This document shows positions 12,271-24,900 of a stretch of 64,000 bases of DNA, piece by piece (within the stretch, counting starts at the first letter, position 1; every line of letters begins with the position of its first letter). Position numbers and translations under genes: made by a program. The notes below the pieces were generated by a model. That model saw only the letters and a program-made list of their open reading frames with translations. It did not search any database and had not been told where the DNA came from. Source of the DNA: Thysanoteuthis rhombus. Taxonomy: Eukaryota; Mollusca; Cephalopoda; Oegopsida; Thysanoteuthidae. The stretch spans positions 32,617,702-32,681,701 of the forward strand of contig OY735231.1 of the NCBI GenBank assembly GCA_963457665.1, written 5' to 3'.

Positions 12271-15200
12271 ATGTGTGTGTGTTGTAAGTTTGTTTGTTTT
12301 CCTAATTTCTCCCCGAATTTATTGTCATCTTCAAAGAATATTTTATAAATTTTGCTGTATTTTAATATAAATATTGTCAAATGTATATTGCTTTGGTGGT
12401 TTTTACAAGTTGATTTAGAAGGAAAGAGAAATTATAACCAGGAATCAATCGGTGACTGATCGCTGTTTAAGTTGAGATGGAGAGACTTCCAAAAACTACC
12501 AGATGCAGCTCATAAGGCTGAAGAATGTGATGGAAAATGTTAATAGTCTGAAGAAATGTGGAATAATGAATAATTATTATTCTTAAAAACTCTTGAAGAT
12601 GAATAAGTTCAGACTGAGGACTTGAAACTATTGAATGCTCAAGTAATTAGAAAGGTATTTTTCTTGCAGTCAGAAATTGCCAATTCAATAGAAAATCTCT
12701 TGAGTTGTATGGTAGTATATAAGAATAAAATAACGATGCTGACAAAGGTTTGTTCATTGATTAATGTTTATCATCAGCAACTGATAGCCAGAATTCAAAA
12801 GAAATTTTCTGCTCTATCGCTACCAATTATCTCTGCTGAATATACTTTGATTGTGAGGCAGCTGTTAACATTGATCTTTTTTGCACTTGGATTATCACTT
12901 ATATAACTGTCAGTAACATTTCAACAGTTTACATTTTAAAGGCACGTGTGGAGAAATTTTTTTGTGAAAAATTTATGTAAGTTTATATTCTCAATGCCTA
13001 ACATTTTTTTTTGAAATATTGATACATAAATCCACAACCTCATTGTTTAAATATCAATGGTAAGAATGTTGAAATGTTGAAAAAAAAGTCAATTTTCATA
13101 AAGCCTAGAAATAGCTTATTGATTACTTTTTTTTTTTTTTTATTTATATTTTTTTTAATATCTTCTGATCTCTTTAAATGAAATTAAGAGTTGGTATGTT
13201 TTAAAATTTAGTAATGCAAGGGTTAATTTTTAGTTGTAAATAAATTAAATCTACTTGATGTTTTAGAAAAAAGATCCATTTTGTTTCTTTCTTTTCCTCT
13301 TGACTTCTTTCACAAACTATTAACAAGGTACTGTTTTTAAAAAAATTTTTTGAGCAGTAATCCTTAGATCATGATGGTTCAATAGCAGAATGGTTAGAGC
13401 CTGGGAAAATAGAATTGGCGGACCAAGTTCAAGCTTCAATAGGAAAACTTTTAACTTTCAATTTCATATTCTTTCAAACTATCTGACCTTTGACCTGCAC
13501 AGAAATTGGTCAATTTTGATGAAATCTCTTTTGGGTTTTAGACTGTTCTATATACAATCCAGTTATAATGCAAAACTGGATTCTCTCTTTAGGCATATCT
13601 GAAATCAGCAGCTCACAATTTGCCTTCAGCACTCATTTTAAGGTTGAATTTTTTTAGAAACTAGTCAATTTCTATGGGGTCTACATTCGTGCTTTCGGAA
13701 AACAAAGCTGTTGAAGAATATTTCTTCTTTTTCTTGGTCCCCCTCGCCCCCATTTCCTCTAAAACTATCAGTTAGATACTCGTAATCAAAAAATACATAT
13801 ATTTTGAATCTGCATCATCTGGGAAGGTTTTTTCATTATTTGATTGAACACATGTGAGAAGGTTCAATACTTTGAAAAAATATGGGTGGTGGGCTGTAAT
13901 TCGCAGTTTCAAAGTCATGGTGATTCAAGAGCTGAGTGGAATATACCTTGGAAAATAGGCATATTCGGAATCAGCCAATCACAATTTGCCTGCAGCGCAC
14001 ATTTTATGGTTGAATTTTACAGAAACATGTTTGGTGCTTTCTAAAAACAAGTGTGCTCTTACATAATGTGTATTTTTCTCTATTTTATTTTTGAACTAAT
14101 TTTCAAAGTTGTGACAATTCAGTAGCCAAGTGGGTAAAACTTTGGAAATAGAGATCAAACTTGGACAAAAGTCCCCCCCCCCTCGATGCTAATGTAATAT
14201 CTGATTTGTCTATATTATACAAAGTATCAAGTTTTCATTTCTTTGTTTCAAGTAATTCCAATTTTATTTGACCTTCAAACCTTTTCAAAAATTGGCAGGT
14301 TTCAGAAAGGAAATATTATCAGTTTTTATAAGAGTGGGTTCTATTTACGATGTAGCTATAATGCTTAACTGCACCATTGCTTTCCCTTCATCGTAGGTGA
14401 CCATGAACGGTGGTTGTAAATTTCTCCTATCATGGCTAATACCAGTTGAACAGAATCTCGAGTATCTAACCTTAAACTGGCAATAAAACATGATTTTTTC
14501 AGGGCAAGAATGATAAACCTAATCGGACTCTAATCCTAATCCAAACAATAAATAATGGGTAGAATTTGAATCCTGTAGTCCACTTCAATCTGCAAACTAC
14601 TAATACCAAAAGTGATTGAATGAATTCTCAGTTTTCAGAAGAACTAGTTTTCGAGATCTCAAGACTTTTTTTTTTTTTTCTTTTTTAAATCATTTGCTTC
14701 TCAGTGAAGATCTTTTTAATTCATTTATTCCCCCCCCCCCCAGCAATGCTTGGTTTCTTGGCTAGTATATCAGAGTACTAACGCGTGTGTATGTACTCTA
14801 AGATGTTGAGAACTACAGATCAGAAACAAAGACCTGTCCAAAATCAGTAGGTCTTGAATACCTTCAGCTCAAGTCAAATTTTGCAAATCTAGGATTTTCT
14901 CAAAAACTAATTGTTGGATAAATGAAATCAAACTAAGTATATTTTGAATCATCGTCCAGGATGTTCTGTTTCGGGGGTTTGTCTCCCCCCCTCACATGAA
15001 AGGGGGTTGGTTACAATGCTTTTCTAAAAACATTGTTTGAGCAGTGATTCTTAGTACCAAAGTCATAGTGGTCCAATAGCTTAGTGGTTGGAGCCTTGGA
15101 AAATAGAATTCAAGTTCAAACTCTGTCAGAGGAAGCTTTTCTTTTCTTTTTTTTTTTTTTTTGTCTCCAGCCTTTCAATTTTATATGCTCCTGAACTATA

Positions 15201-15417
15201 TAACTGACAAATTTTCATGATATTTGAAGGTTTTGATGTTGGTAATAAATTTTAGGTGTTCAACTTTGGAAATTTCTTTTCAATTTCTAAATTGTGCTTT
15301 GTTGATGTGGGCTGTTGATTTATCTCTAAGAGTTTCATCGTTTTTAGGATGTGAAAATCTTTTAATCTTTTTGCATGTTTGTTCAAGGTAACAAAAGATC
15401 AAACCAATCAAAACCGG

Positions 15418-15503
<86 letters not shown>

Positions 15504-15893
15504 TTGATTGACTTAGAAAGCAATCATTTTGAAATTAATTCTTTTGAAAACATGCAGAAATATACTTGGACTTCAGAAACCCAGCTAATCTTGAGAATTG
15601 AATAATCGTAAAGTTTGAATAATCCTGTTCTGTTTTGCGCATTTTACTTTCAATATTTCATTCTGGATAGTTACAGATTATACTTTCAAAGATTTCAGTA
15701 GTTTTAGGATCAAATTTTCCATTCATTGAATTTTTTTAGATTGTACCTTTTTTATGTAGGCTGACAGTAAGTATAAGACGAGGTCAAATTAGAATAGAAA
15801 AGCCAAGTAAACTGATGACTCAGATATTTGAAACCAAAACCATAATCAAAGCTTTTGATTTTGACTTTACAAGAAAGAACAAAACTAAAGCTG

Positions 15894-15958
<65 letters not shown>

Positions 15959-18900
15959 CTTTTTTTTTTTTTAATCAAACGTCGACTAAATATAAATGAG
16001 AACTTACAATTGAAATCTTTATTAGCTCAAAAAGTAGCAAAGAAAAGTGACAAACCGATGTAAAAGCAGTTCACTCGAATCCCTTGATGTCTTAATCAGA
16101 TTTGGCAAACAACTACCGGCATGGACTTGCCACAAGATGTGATCTCCTGTTCCATCTAAGGCATTGTAGATTCCACTTTTCTAAAAAGCTGTGCTTGACC
16201 ATTATCACTTGTGCATATATTCATCCACTATCAAGTTTTTTCCTTTCTTTAATACTGTCTTGACTAAGTCCAGGTGTTAATTTTAGGCTACTTTTTTGGA
16301 AAAAATTCTTGGAAAAAAAAAATATACTGTTATCTGAAAATATATTTTAGAACCATATTCGTCACATTGTTTAATAAAATAAAAATTGAAGTTAACTTTT
16401 TTTTTCTTCTTTTCTTTAATTGGAGTATTATAAATCATTTTTATTGATACTATTTATGGACGTAGACACTATATAGCTGGGGATACCCTCCTTTCAGGTG
16501 ATTATTTTCATCTAGTAGTATTTTAATGCAAAGGGTTTGTAAATGTGCTGACATAGATTGAAATTAATAATTTAAATGACAGTTTTGAAAGAATTTCTTA
16601 AAAATGTCTTAAATTTTTTTTCAATAAAACTTTTTTCTTTTTCTAACAAACATTGACGGCATTACTAATGAATATTATTCATTTTTATTTTATTTCTGAC
16701 TCTTAAAAATTGCAGAAATGTTTACTAATTCAAAGATGTTTTTTTTTTTTTTTTTTTTTTTTTTTTTCTTCAGCTCATGTTACCAAAATTAATGTAAAAG
16801 GCACTCGCAAGTTAGTGGACAAACCAAAGGAATTTATTCTACAAGTAAGTATCATGTTTTCGTCTTGCAAACAATATCACATTATGACGCAATGATTTAT
16901 ATATTAGTTTCAAGTAAAGTTATTGTTTCTGGAAATATTTTTTTTTTTTTTTTTTCACCAGATAAGCAAAGGTGTCTGTCTGAGAGATTTTGAAAATTTT
17001 ACATACTGTATTCATTTCTTAGATAATTTTGATTTTTAAATCTTGTTGGATCAATAGAATTTCAACCAAGAGCTGTTAAAATGTCTTCATACATTATTTA
17101 AATTTATACTATGAAAAAATTTTATTACAGAATCTGTATTAAGACATAATTGTAGGTTCTTAAAAATCAAATAAATATTCTCTATTCTTTATATATTTGA
17201 TACTTTGTGAGCGACTTTGGTGTTTGACTTGTATTTCTTAGCTTCCACTTTATGATAGCCTATCTCTGAAATCTCTTGCCTTTTTTTTTTTTTCTGAACA
17301 TTTGTGGCTTCGTCTTATAGTATCTAGTGGTATCAAAATAGTTTTAATACTTGATTAATCTATTCAAAAATGTATGTTGTTCTATAAATTTCAAAAAGTT
17401 TCTTTAAAATAACTTGTATTGTGGCTTTTAATTATTAGTTTTTAAATAGTAATAATTCTTTAAACTAATGCAGGAGTCTTAAGGATATCTCACCATTATC
17501 ATTCTTCTCGCTCGAACACATTGTGGGTATAGCATAGATCACGTTTTTACCTGCAGTTCATTGTAATAAAAAGGGGACAATAATATCAATTGCTGTTTCT
17601 CACTGAAAAATTATATTTCTGTCAATGCTTAGATATTCCCTCCACTTAGTAAAAGTTATCGAAAAATCCTTCGTATAGAATAGTGTGGGCTTTAGAATAA
17701 GATTAGTATCAGGGTCTATAAAAAGTGTCTGAAAAAATAAATCAAAATTTTAATTTTTACTATTTACTGAATTTTTTTTCTTTTTTTTTAAAAGAATTCT
17801 CAACTAAATTGATCATTTAGTATCACTAAATAGTGAGATAGTAGTGCAGAATCTAATTGGTTGTCCATTGTAGGTGACCTGGTCAAATGGGGAAGTTACT
17901 GAAGTGTACAAAACCTTCCAAGAAGTACAGGAGTTCTCCAACAAGGTAATATATTTTTCTTTAGGAAGATGTGCTGTGAAAAGTGTATTTCTTGATTAAA
18001 ATTGTTATCCAAAATTTGGTTCAAGTTTATTGCATTTGCCTTCAAACATTGGTGAACTATCAACCTGTAGTTCAATTCCTTGACCGTCCTATTGTGATTA
18101 TTTCTTGTTTAGCCTGATAATAAGTAATGTAGCTGTAAAAATTGTCCTCAAAAATCAAACCATGTACTTATGAGTAATCAAGTTTTCATGAAATCACTTT
18201 ATATAAAAGGAAAAAAATGGTCTTTTCAGTTTGCTTGTCTATCATTGATGGATTAGTTTCATTGCAGACCATCTAAGTCCAAAAGCAATTTGGTGGGTCT
18301 GTAAATTTAATTAGGGATAATTATCTATAAAATGTTCACTGTATTATATAATTCAGTTATATTAGTAGTCTTGTAATCTTAACAAGTACTTGCGATACTG
18401 TTTTTAAGACTAGATACATTCCATCTATAATTATTTATTAGATTAATTTCCTTTTTATAAATATTTGTTAAACTTCTGATTTTATAAAATGTTATTTATT
18501 TATGGCAACTTGAACCCATGGAACATTTAGCTCTTGTGTTAGAATTTGTCATAATTATTTTTTTCCTAAGGTCTTGAGTCGATTTTTAATACTTGAAACT
18601 GATATCAAATTTATATTTGGAACTTTTTTTTTTTTCTTCCAAGCATAAGTTGTATTTGTTGTAAGATTTAAAAAAACTTTTAAAAAAAATGTAATGTTGC
18701 TCGTTACTTTTGGAAATTTGAAAGAACTTGCTCTCCAAGCAATTGTTAGAAGTGGAGATTAACAGTTGCAGAAATCTGGGCACACACCATTGTCATACAA
18801 AACTATCAAAACTTGACTATAATGCTGGCCTTTTTTACCTGAGATGAATGTCAACAGGTCTATGAAAGCCCAAATCACTTTCTTCCAGACTAAACTGAAA

Positions 18901-21900
18901 AAGCTGGAAAGCATTAAAAAGAAAGGGAAGAGAGAGTGAAGAGATGATTTTTTCTTTCTTTCTTTATCTATTTATTTTTTTCTTTTCAAATCATGAATTA
19001 TAAAATGTATCATAAAGTGTTTGTAATATAAGAAGGTAAGACATTTTTTTTTTTTTAACATAGTAAGCGCAGGAATACGAAGATGCACATTCGGATACAA
19101 ATGAATATGTAGCAAGGCTCTAGTAAATGAGTCCTGCGTCCATCTTCAAATCCCCCCCCCCCATCAATTAAAAACTTAATTTTATTCCGGGACAAACGTT
19201 GATGAATTTGGGCAAAAAATTGTAAACCTCACAGGTTTTGAGCAGTCTGTTCGTCTTCTTATTCTTTAGATTACCAGAGTTCAGTTTGTCCTTCATGGAA
19301 TCGACTAGTTGAACAAGAAATTGAAAAAAATTGTTCTGCAGAAATATTCCCTCTCAGTCTCTATATATTGGCAACCAGCCATCAATTCTCTTCGTAAAGG
19401 ATTCTTCATTCGAAGAACTACATTGAAGACTTTGTCCATTTGATCTTATTCTGAGAACTTCTTGTCTGTAAGGAAGTGGCTTAGATGCTTTGAAACTGAT
19501 AATGTCAAGTGAAATAAGTGGAGTGAAATTAAGTTTTGAATGTGAGATTTCAAGCTGGTTTCAACTACATGCATTAATTGTTTGACCACTCCTGTTCGAC
19601 CGAACACTCACTATAACTTTCTAGATATGATAATGTGGCTCTGGTTGATAGTTCAACTTCTTGTCTACATCAAGCTATTGTCCAAGATTATCTATTATCT
19701 CAAGCAATTTCTTTTTGTGATTCCTCTGACTGAGATTATCCAGCAGGAGACTTTTAACATAATCATTTCCAGTGCCTTTTCCATAAGTTGCACTATTTTT
19801 CTCTGTACTTGAGTAGAATTTCTATCTTTCTTGAAATCAAGTTGTATGATATGCTGGGAATGTTGCTTGTTTCCTTTATTCTTCAATGTTGGAATCAATA
19901 AGCAAAATACGTCAATTTTGATTAATTAAATAAATGCACACTGTTATTACTATCAATGTCTAAATAGACGAAAACACCTGACCCCATCAGTTTTGCAATG
20001 TGATGAATGACTGCTGTTTGTATTTTCCTTCCAAATCCTTTTTACCTGTACCTTGGAAGGGATATATATTCTTATAGCCTGCAACATTTAGATACTAGAT
20101 ATGCATTGCATCTCCGCAGTTAATATTCATCAGTAGTAACCTGTTCTTTGGTGAATCCTTGATTATTTTCTAAAATTTATTTTGTTTTAGAAAAAATTAT
20201 CCCGTCTGCACTTCTGAACAAATTACTGATGAGTTAATGAATTCATTGTTATTTGGGAAGAGACTTTTTAAGAACATAGTTAGAATATTTAATGCACTAT
20301 TACGAAAGTCTGAAAGGTAACAGTTGATTTCTTGGTAGATTTTAATGTTCCAATTTATACTTCGATGTAATCAGATTGTTACAGAACAGTTTTAATTTCA
20401 GTTTCTCATATCCAACTTGTTTTAAAAATCGTAAAAGAAAATTGACGCGAGTCACTTTTAGTTTTTTTTTTTGTTTTTTTTTTGTTTTTGTTTTTTCCTA
20501 ATAAAGTCTTTCATTCTTTCTTTTGCTTGAGCCAGATCAACTAAATCTAAATTCACTTAGCCAAGGCAGCAAATTAGTCTGTTTGCATTTTACCTAGCTT
20601 TTTCAGAAATGTTCAGCAGCAGAAATGTTGAGATTTACTGTTAACAGCTTTTCATCCCCCCCTTCATCATATGTGAGGGCTCTAAAAAAATTCTCTTGTT
20701 TTCAGTTTTAAATAAGATGGTCCAATTTGAACTTAGTAAATTGCTTCCCTGAATATATTGCCGCTTCCAGAATTTTATCATCTTTTCGTTTTTCCTTAGT
20801 TTGTGAGAATGTTTGAAGATACGAATCTGCACAAAACAGACAGAAAAATCCCATCCCTACAAGGTAAGTTGAGCTTAACATAATTGAAAATTATTTTTCC
20901 TTTCGTAATCTAAGAACTAAAATAAAAAGCCTATCCATTCAACTTGAATTATTATATTCTTCTGAAAAAAAATATTCTTTGGGTAGTTGTGCAAGCAAAC
21001 ATCAGCCCAAAATGAAACCTCATCTCATTGCAATAAATTTGAGAATCTGCTGACCTTGGTGAACTTTTCAAAATTGGATTTTTTATATTTATAAATATTC
21101 ATATATTTCCTCCACCAAGGATCAAATAAAAAGAAACCCACTAAACTGTTTTTAGAAGTTAGGAAACTTGAAAATAATTACTTACTGCTAAAAATTGCTC
21201 GTTATATTCACTATTGTATATACAATTGTGAGGTGGGATGATTTGAAAATTTAAAAAAAAAAAAAATGAATATTTGAAGAAAAATCAATGATTGTGTTGA
21301 ATAAAATAATTTTATGAATGAACCTTCAGGAAGCTATTGTATGTATTTTTAAAATACTGCTAAAAAGTGATTGCCATGCAAGACCATATACTCATGGATT
21401 TTAAGGGTGGGGAAAGGTGATGTTACTATTGACAGCTACTGAAAAGTTTTTTTTTTTTTTTTTTCTTTTTTTTTTTCCCCATTCTGGTAGTCTGTAGCCA
21501 ATAATAAACATCGACTTGACAAGCTCTATTTAGTGACGTATTCTTCATTATAACCTACCATACAACTAAAAGGGAATTTTTCCATAGAATTTGCAGATTG
21601 GTTATCAAAAAATTATACAAAATGTGTTCATTTGTGTTTGATTTTTCATTTCAAATGAATTTATTTTCAGTTGTCTGGTAATTACAATTCAACTTAGATA
21701 CCCTTAATTTATTCAGTTCAGAATTCTTTCCTTTTGAAAAGAAACTCATAACGTGAATGTTATGCCAATGCATACCCTAGAGATTTCATCTTGCCTTTCA
21801 CCTGTCGAAATGATCGAATTCTATTCGTCTAAAAGTCTTTTGACATCATTGTATCGTTTATTTCATAAGGATTCTCTTAAATGAACAAAACGTTTGTAAT

Positions 21901-24900
21901 TCTTCTCAACTTTCTTTTATCAAGCATTAATTTCTCTATAGGTTGTCATGAAAACAGAATTCATGAATCTGGCATTACTTCACATAAAATCATCTTATAT
22001 AATAAATGTCAAATATAAGTTCAAATTAGTAAAAAGAAAAATTGAATTTTTAACAAAATTTGAAACTAAAAATAGGAATTGGTTTTCTAATATTAATTTG
22101 TCAGCTCTAGTACAGCACTGAGAATGTTGAATTTTAAGTTTACAGCTATTGTCAACTTTTCTCATTTTATTATGTTTTATTATTCATCTCTATTTGCAGG
22201 TCAATATCGAGAAGAAATTTTAGAGGATGTCTCTTTCCAGAATATTTGCCTTTATACTGGGTAAGTATGTATAATATCTGAAGATGTTTATATTTTTTAT
22301 GAAGTGAACTAATAAGATAAGAAAATTCTTGGAACTTTGCTGAATCAATAAGGCAACATTAATTTTTTTTTACTAATATAAAAAACACATCATATCAGTC
22401 AAATCTCCTCTTGATTTTCTTCAATCATTCATAAGTTTATATAACAGTAACTAGAAAAGTTTGATAATTACCTATCAAAATGCTGAAAAGGAAAGTCTAA
22501 ACAGTTGTTTTATAAGTAAACTTCTCATTAGTGAAATTTAAAGTGATTAATTTCTGTAAAATGAGAGCATTTTTATTCTTTGTGTATGTATCACTTAATT
22601 TAGATTTGTTTTATAACTTAGTGAAGTTACTAAGAACAAAATCAAAAATAGTATCACAATAGCAAAAAAATATCACCATCTTGGAGTCTATAAAATCACT
22701 GTGTGACTGAGGTAATTTTGATACCAGCCAATCTTTGTAGGCTTTTAAAAAAGAATTACTATTATGTTTTCCTGTCTGTAAACTGGTGCATCTCCTTTTG
22801 ATAGTGTTTGCCAACTACTACCTGTACAGATATTAGAATTATTATTAGATGATCTAATTGTTAACTATACAGCTTACAAAGTATTCAAAATTAGCCTGTA
22901 ATTATCTTAATTGTTTGTTTTTACTTTTTCTCTTTATTTCATGTACTTAATTTTTTCTCAGGCAATTGGAAAAACTTCCTCAAAGGTTTTTAGAATGTGA
23001 TCATTTAGTAAATTTTTTCACTGCATCAGAGTCCAGTCGTTCTTCTCCTTCCCGGTCAACAAATTTTACCCCAAGTAAGTAACTTATCTTCATTAATTCA
23101 TTTACTTACTGTTTTTAAAGATCAACTTTATTCCTTAGAAATAGTTGGAATCCTGCTGAATCTGCATTAGAGGAAAATTTTTGTACTTATTTGTGTGTGT
23201 GTGTGTGTGTGTGTGCCAAGTACCGAAAAAATGATAAATGCCTATCACTTGTCTTAAAAAAAAATTTCTCTCTTGAAAATGTTATTACTAAATGTCTTCT
23301 TCTTCTTCTTTATGTGCCATGTCCCTTCAGGACGTGGGCGATCATGGCTCTCCACAGCTTCCTTTCCCTTGTCGCTCACAGCAACTCCCGCTCTTCTACG
23401 CCTTCCGGTATTCTTTCTGCCATCCACCTGCTCAAACCCTTCAAGTAGGTTACTCGCTGCCTACCTTTGCTCCTTTTGCCTTCTATGTGCCCTGTGAGCG
23501 TTAAATTCTCCAAGCCTTCCTTCCTCATTATATTTCCCAAAAATTTCAACTGTCTCCTAATGTTAGCAATGAGTTTCCTTGTAGTTTTTAATCTCCTCAA
23601 AACAACATTAGATTCATAACATCCGTTGATAAAACCGCATTTTGGTTGCTTTAATTTTTCTTTCATTTGTGACAGATCTGTCCAGCATTCACTGCCATTA
23701 AAAGATTAGGCATTATGTAGTCATCCAGCTCTCTTTTTTAATTCCTAATGTTATTTTTCTATCTTTGATTGTCTTGCTCAGTTTCTGGAAAGCATCTTCG
23801 CTGTTTTTATACTAAATGTCTACAGGATTATAATTCTGAAATTGGAGTTGATTTTAAAGTAAAATTTTGTTAGAGAAGCAAAATTTGTCACTTTTTAAAA
23901 ATCCTTTATTTATGAGGAGCAGTGGTTGGGTTTCTGATCTTGCAAGTCATTGTGTACTCTAGAAATAGTGCTACATTAGTTTACATCAATTGGCCAAAAT
24001 TAATAATGGAAAAATTTGCAAGATTAATGCAATAAGGATAACACGGAAGAATAAGACGTACATGAATTTGTAAAAGTTCTTTCTTTGAGCAAATGTTGTG
24101 GAGGTCATCTTTTTAACTGAACTTGACTCCGATCAAATTTTACGTGCATCATATTTAACAATTTCCATCTTCATCTTAACTGCTTCTTAATGTTATTTAA
24201 TGTTTTATTTGTAGACAATGAACAACCTGTGATATCTCAATGCCATCAAAAGTCTTTCAACACTGCATCACCTTCAGGTGAGAAATAAAATTGATTCTTC
24301 TTGTTTCACTCGAATAAGATATTTTGACAGATTGACTCATAAACCTGAGAAAAACATTGAAAATTGTAAACTGAAAAAACCTTGATCTTACCTCACCTGA
24401 ATGGTAAATTTTTGGAATTTTACTCTTTAGAAATTACACAATTACTCAGTTTCAACTGCTCTAATCTCACAATAGGTGACTGACAATTTTTTATATATTG
24501 AATATTTGAAAGTCAATTCAAAAGTTTATAAATACATTTAATAAGTTTATAAATGTTTACTTTTATTCAAAAATTCTTATTAGCTTTATTTTGTCAGTTC
24601 CACTCTTTCTGTTGGTATTGTCTTCAAGAAACAATTCATTTCATCAGAATAAACCATGGATGCACATTATTAATCACCTGTTAGTAGTAATAGCTAAGAC
24701 TAGCTGTGCTACTAATTTGTACAGAAATGAAACAAACTTGGTTATTTTTATGTCTCTTATTGCATTGATTCAAATTAACTTCCTCCTCATAAATCAGATT
24801 GCGTGTTTTTATGGCATATAATCAAGGCCAGAGGTGTTTATTGCTTATGATTTTTATGAAAGTTTGGAGGGGGGGGCTTGTAAGCTGACGTAAAGAAAAT

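Larger units (their letters stand above)
11377..16773 (+). other. ZCCHC intron, 5.4 kb
   Basis: Holds (TA)n runs at 12.2, 15.4 and 15.9 kb and, between 13.3 and 15.3 kb, several diverged copies of a SINE-like module. Short open frames at 12.6-12.9 kb and 13.8-14.0 kb have no family likeness. The last 35 bases are a strong T tract before the acceptor. Confidence 0.7.

Noticed and set aside
15375..16063. Open frames rich in alternating Ile and Tyr
   Set aside because: They are translations of (TA)n microsatellites.
23191..23504. Three overlapping + strand open frames
   Set aside because: They are antisense shadows of the LINE reverse-transcriptase fragment read on the minus strand.
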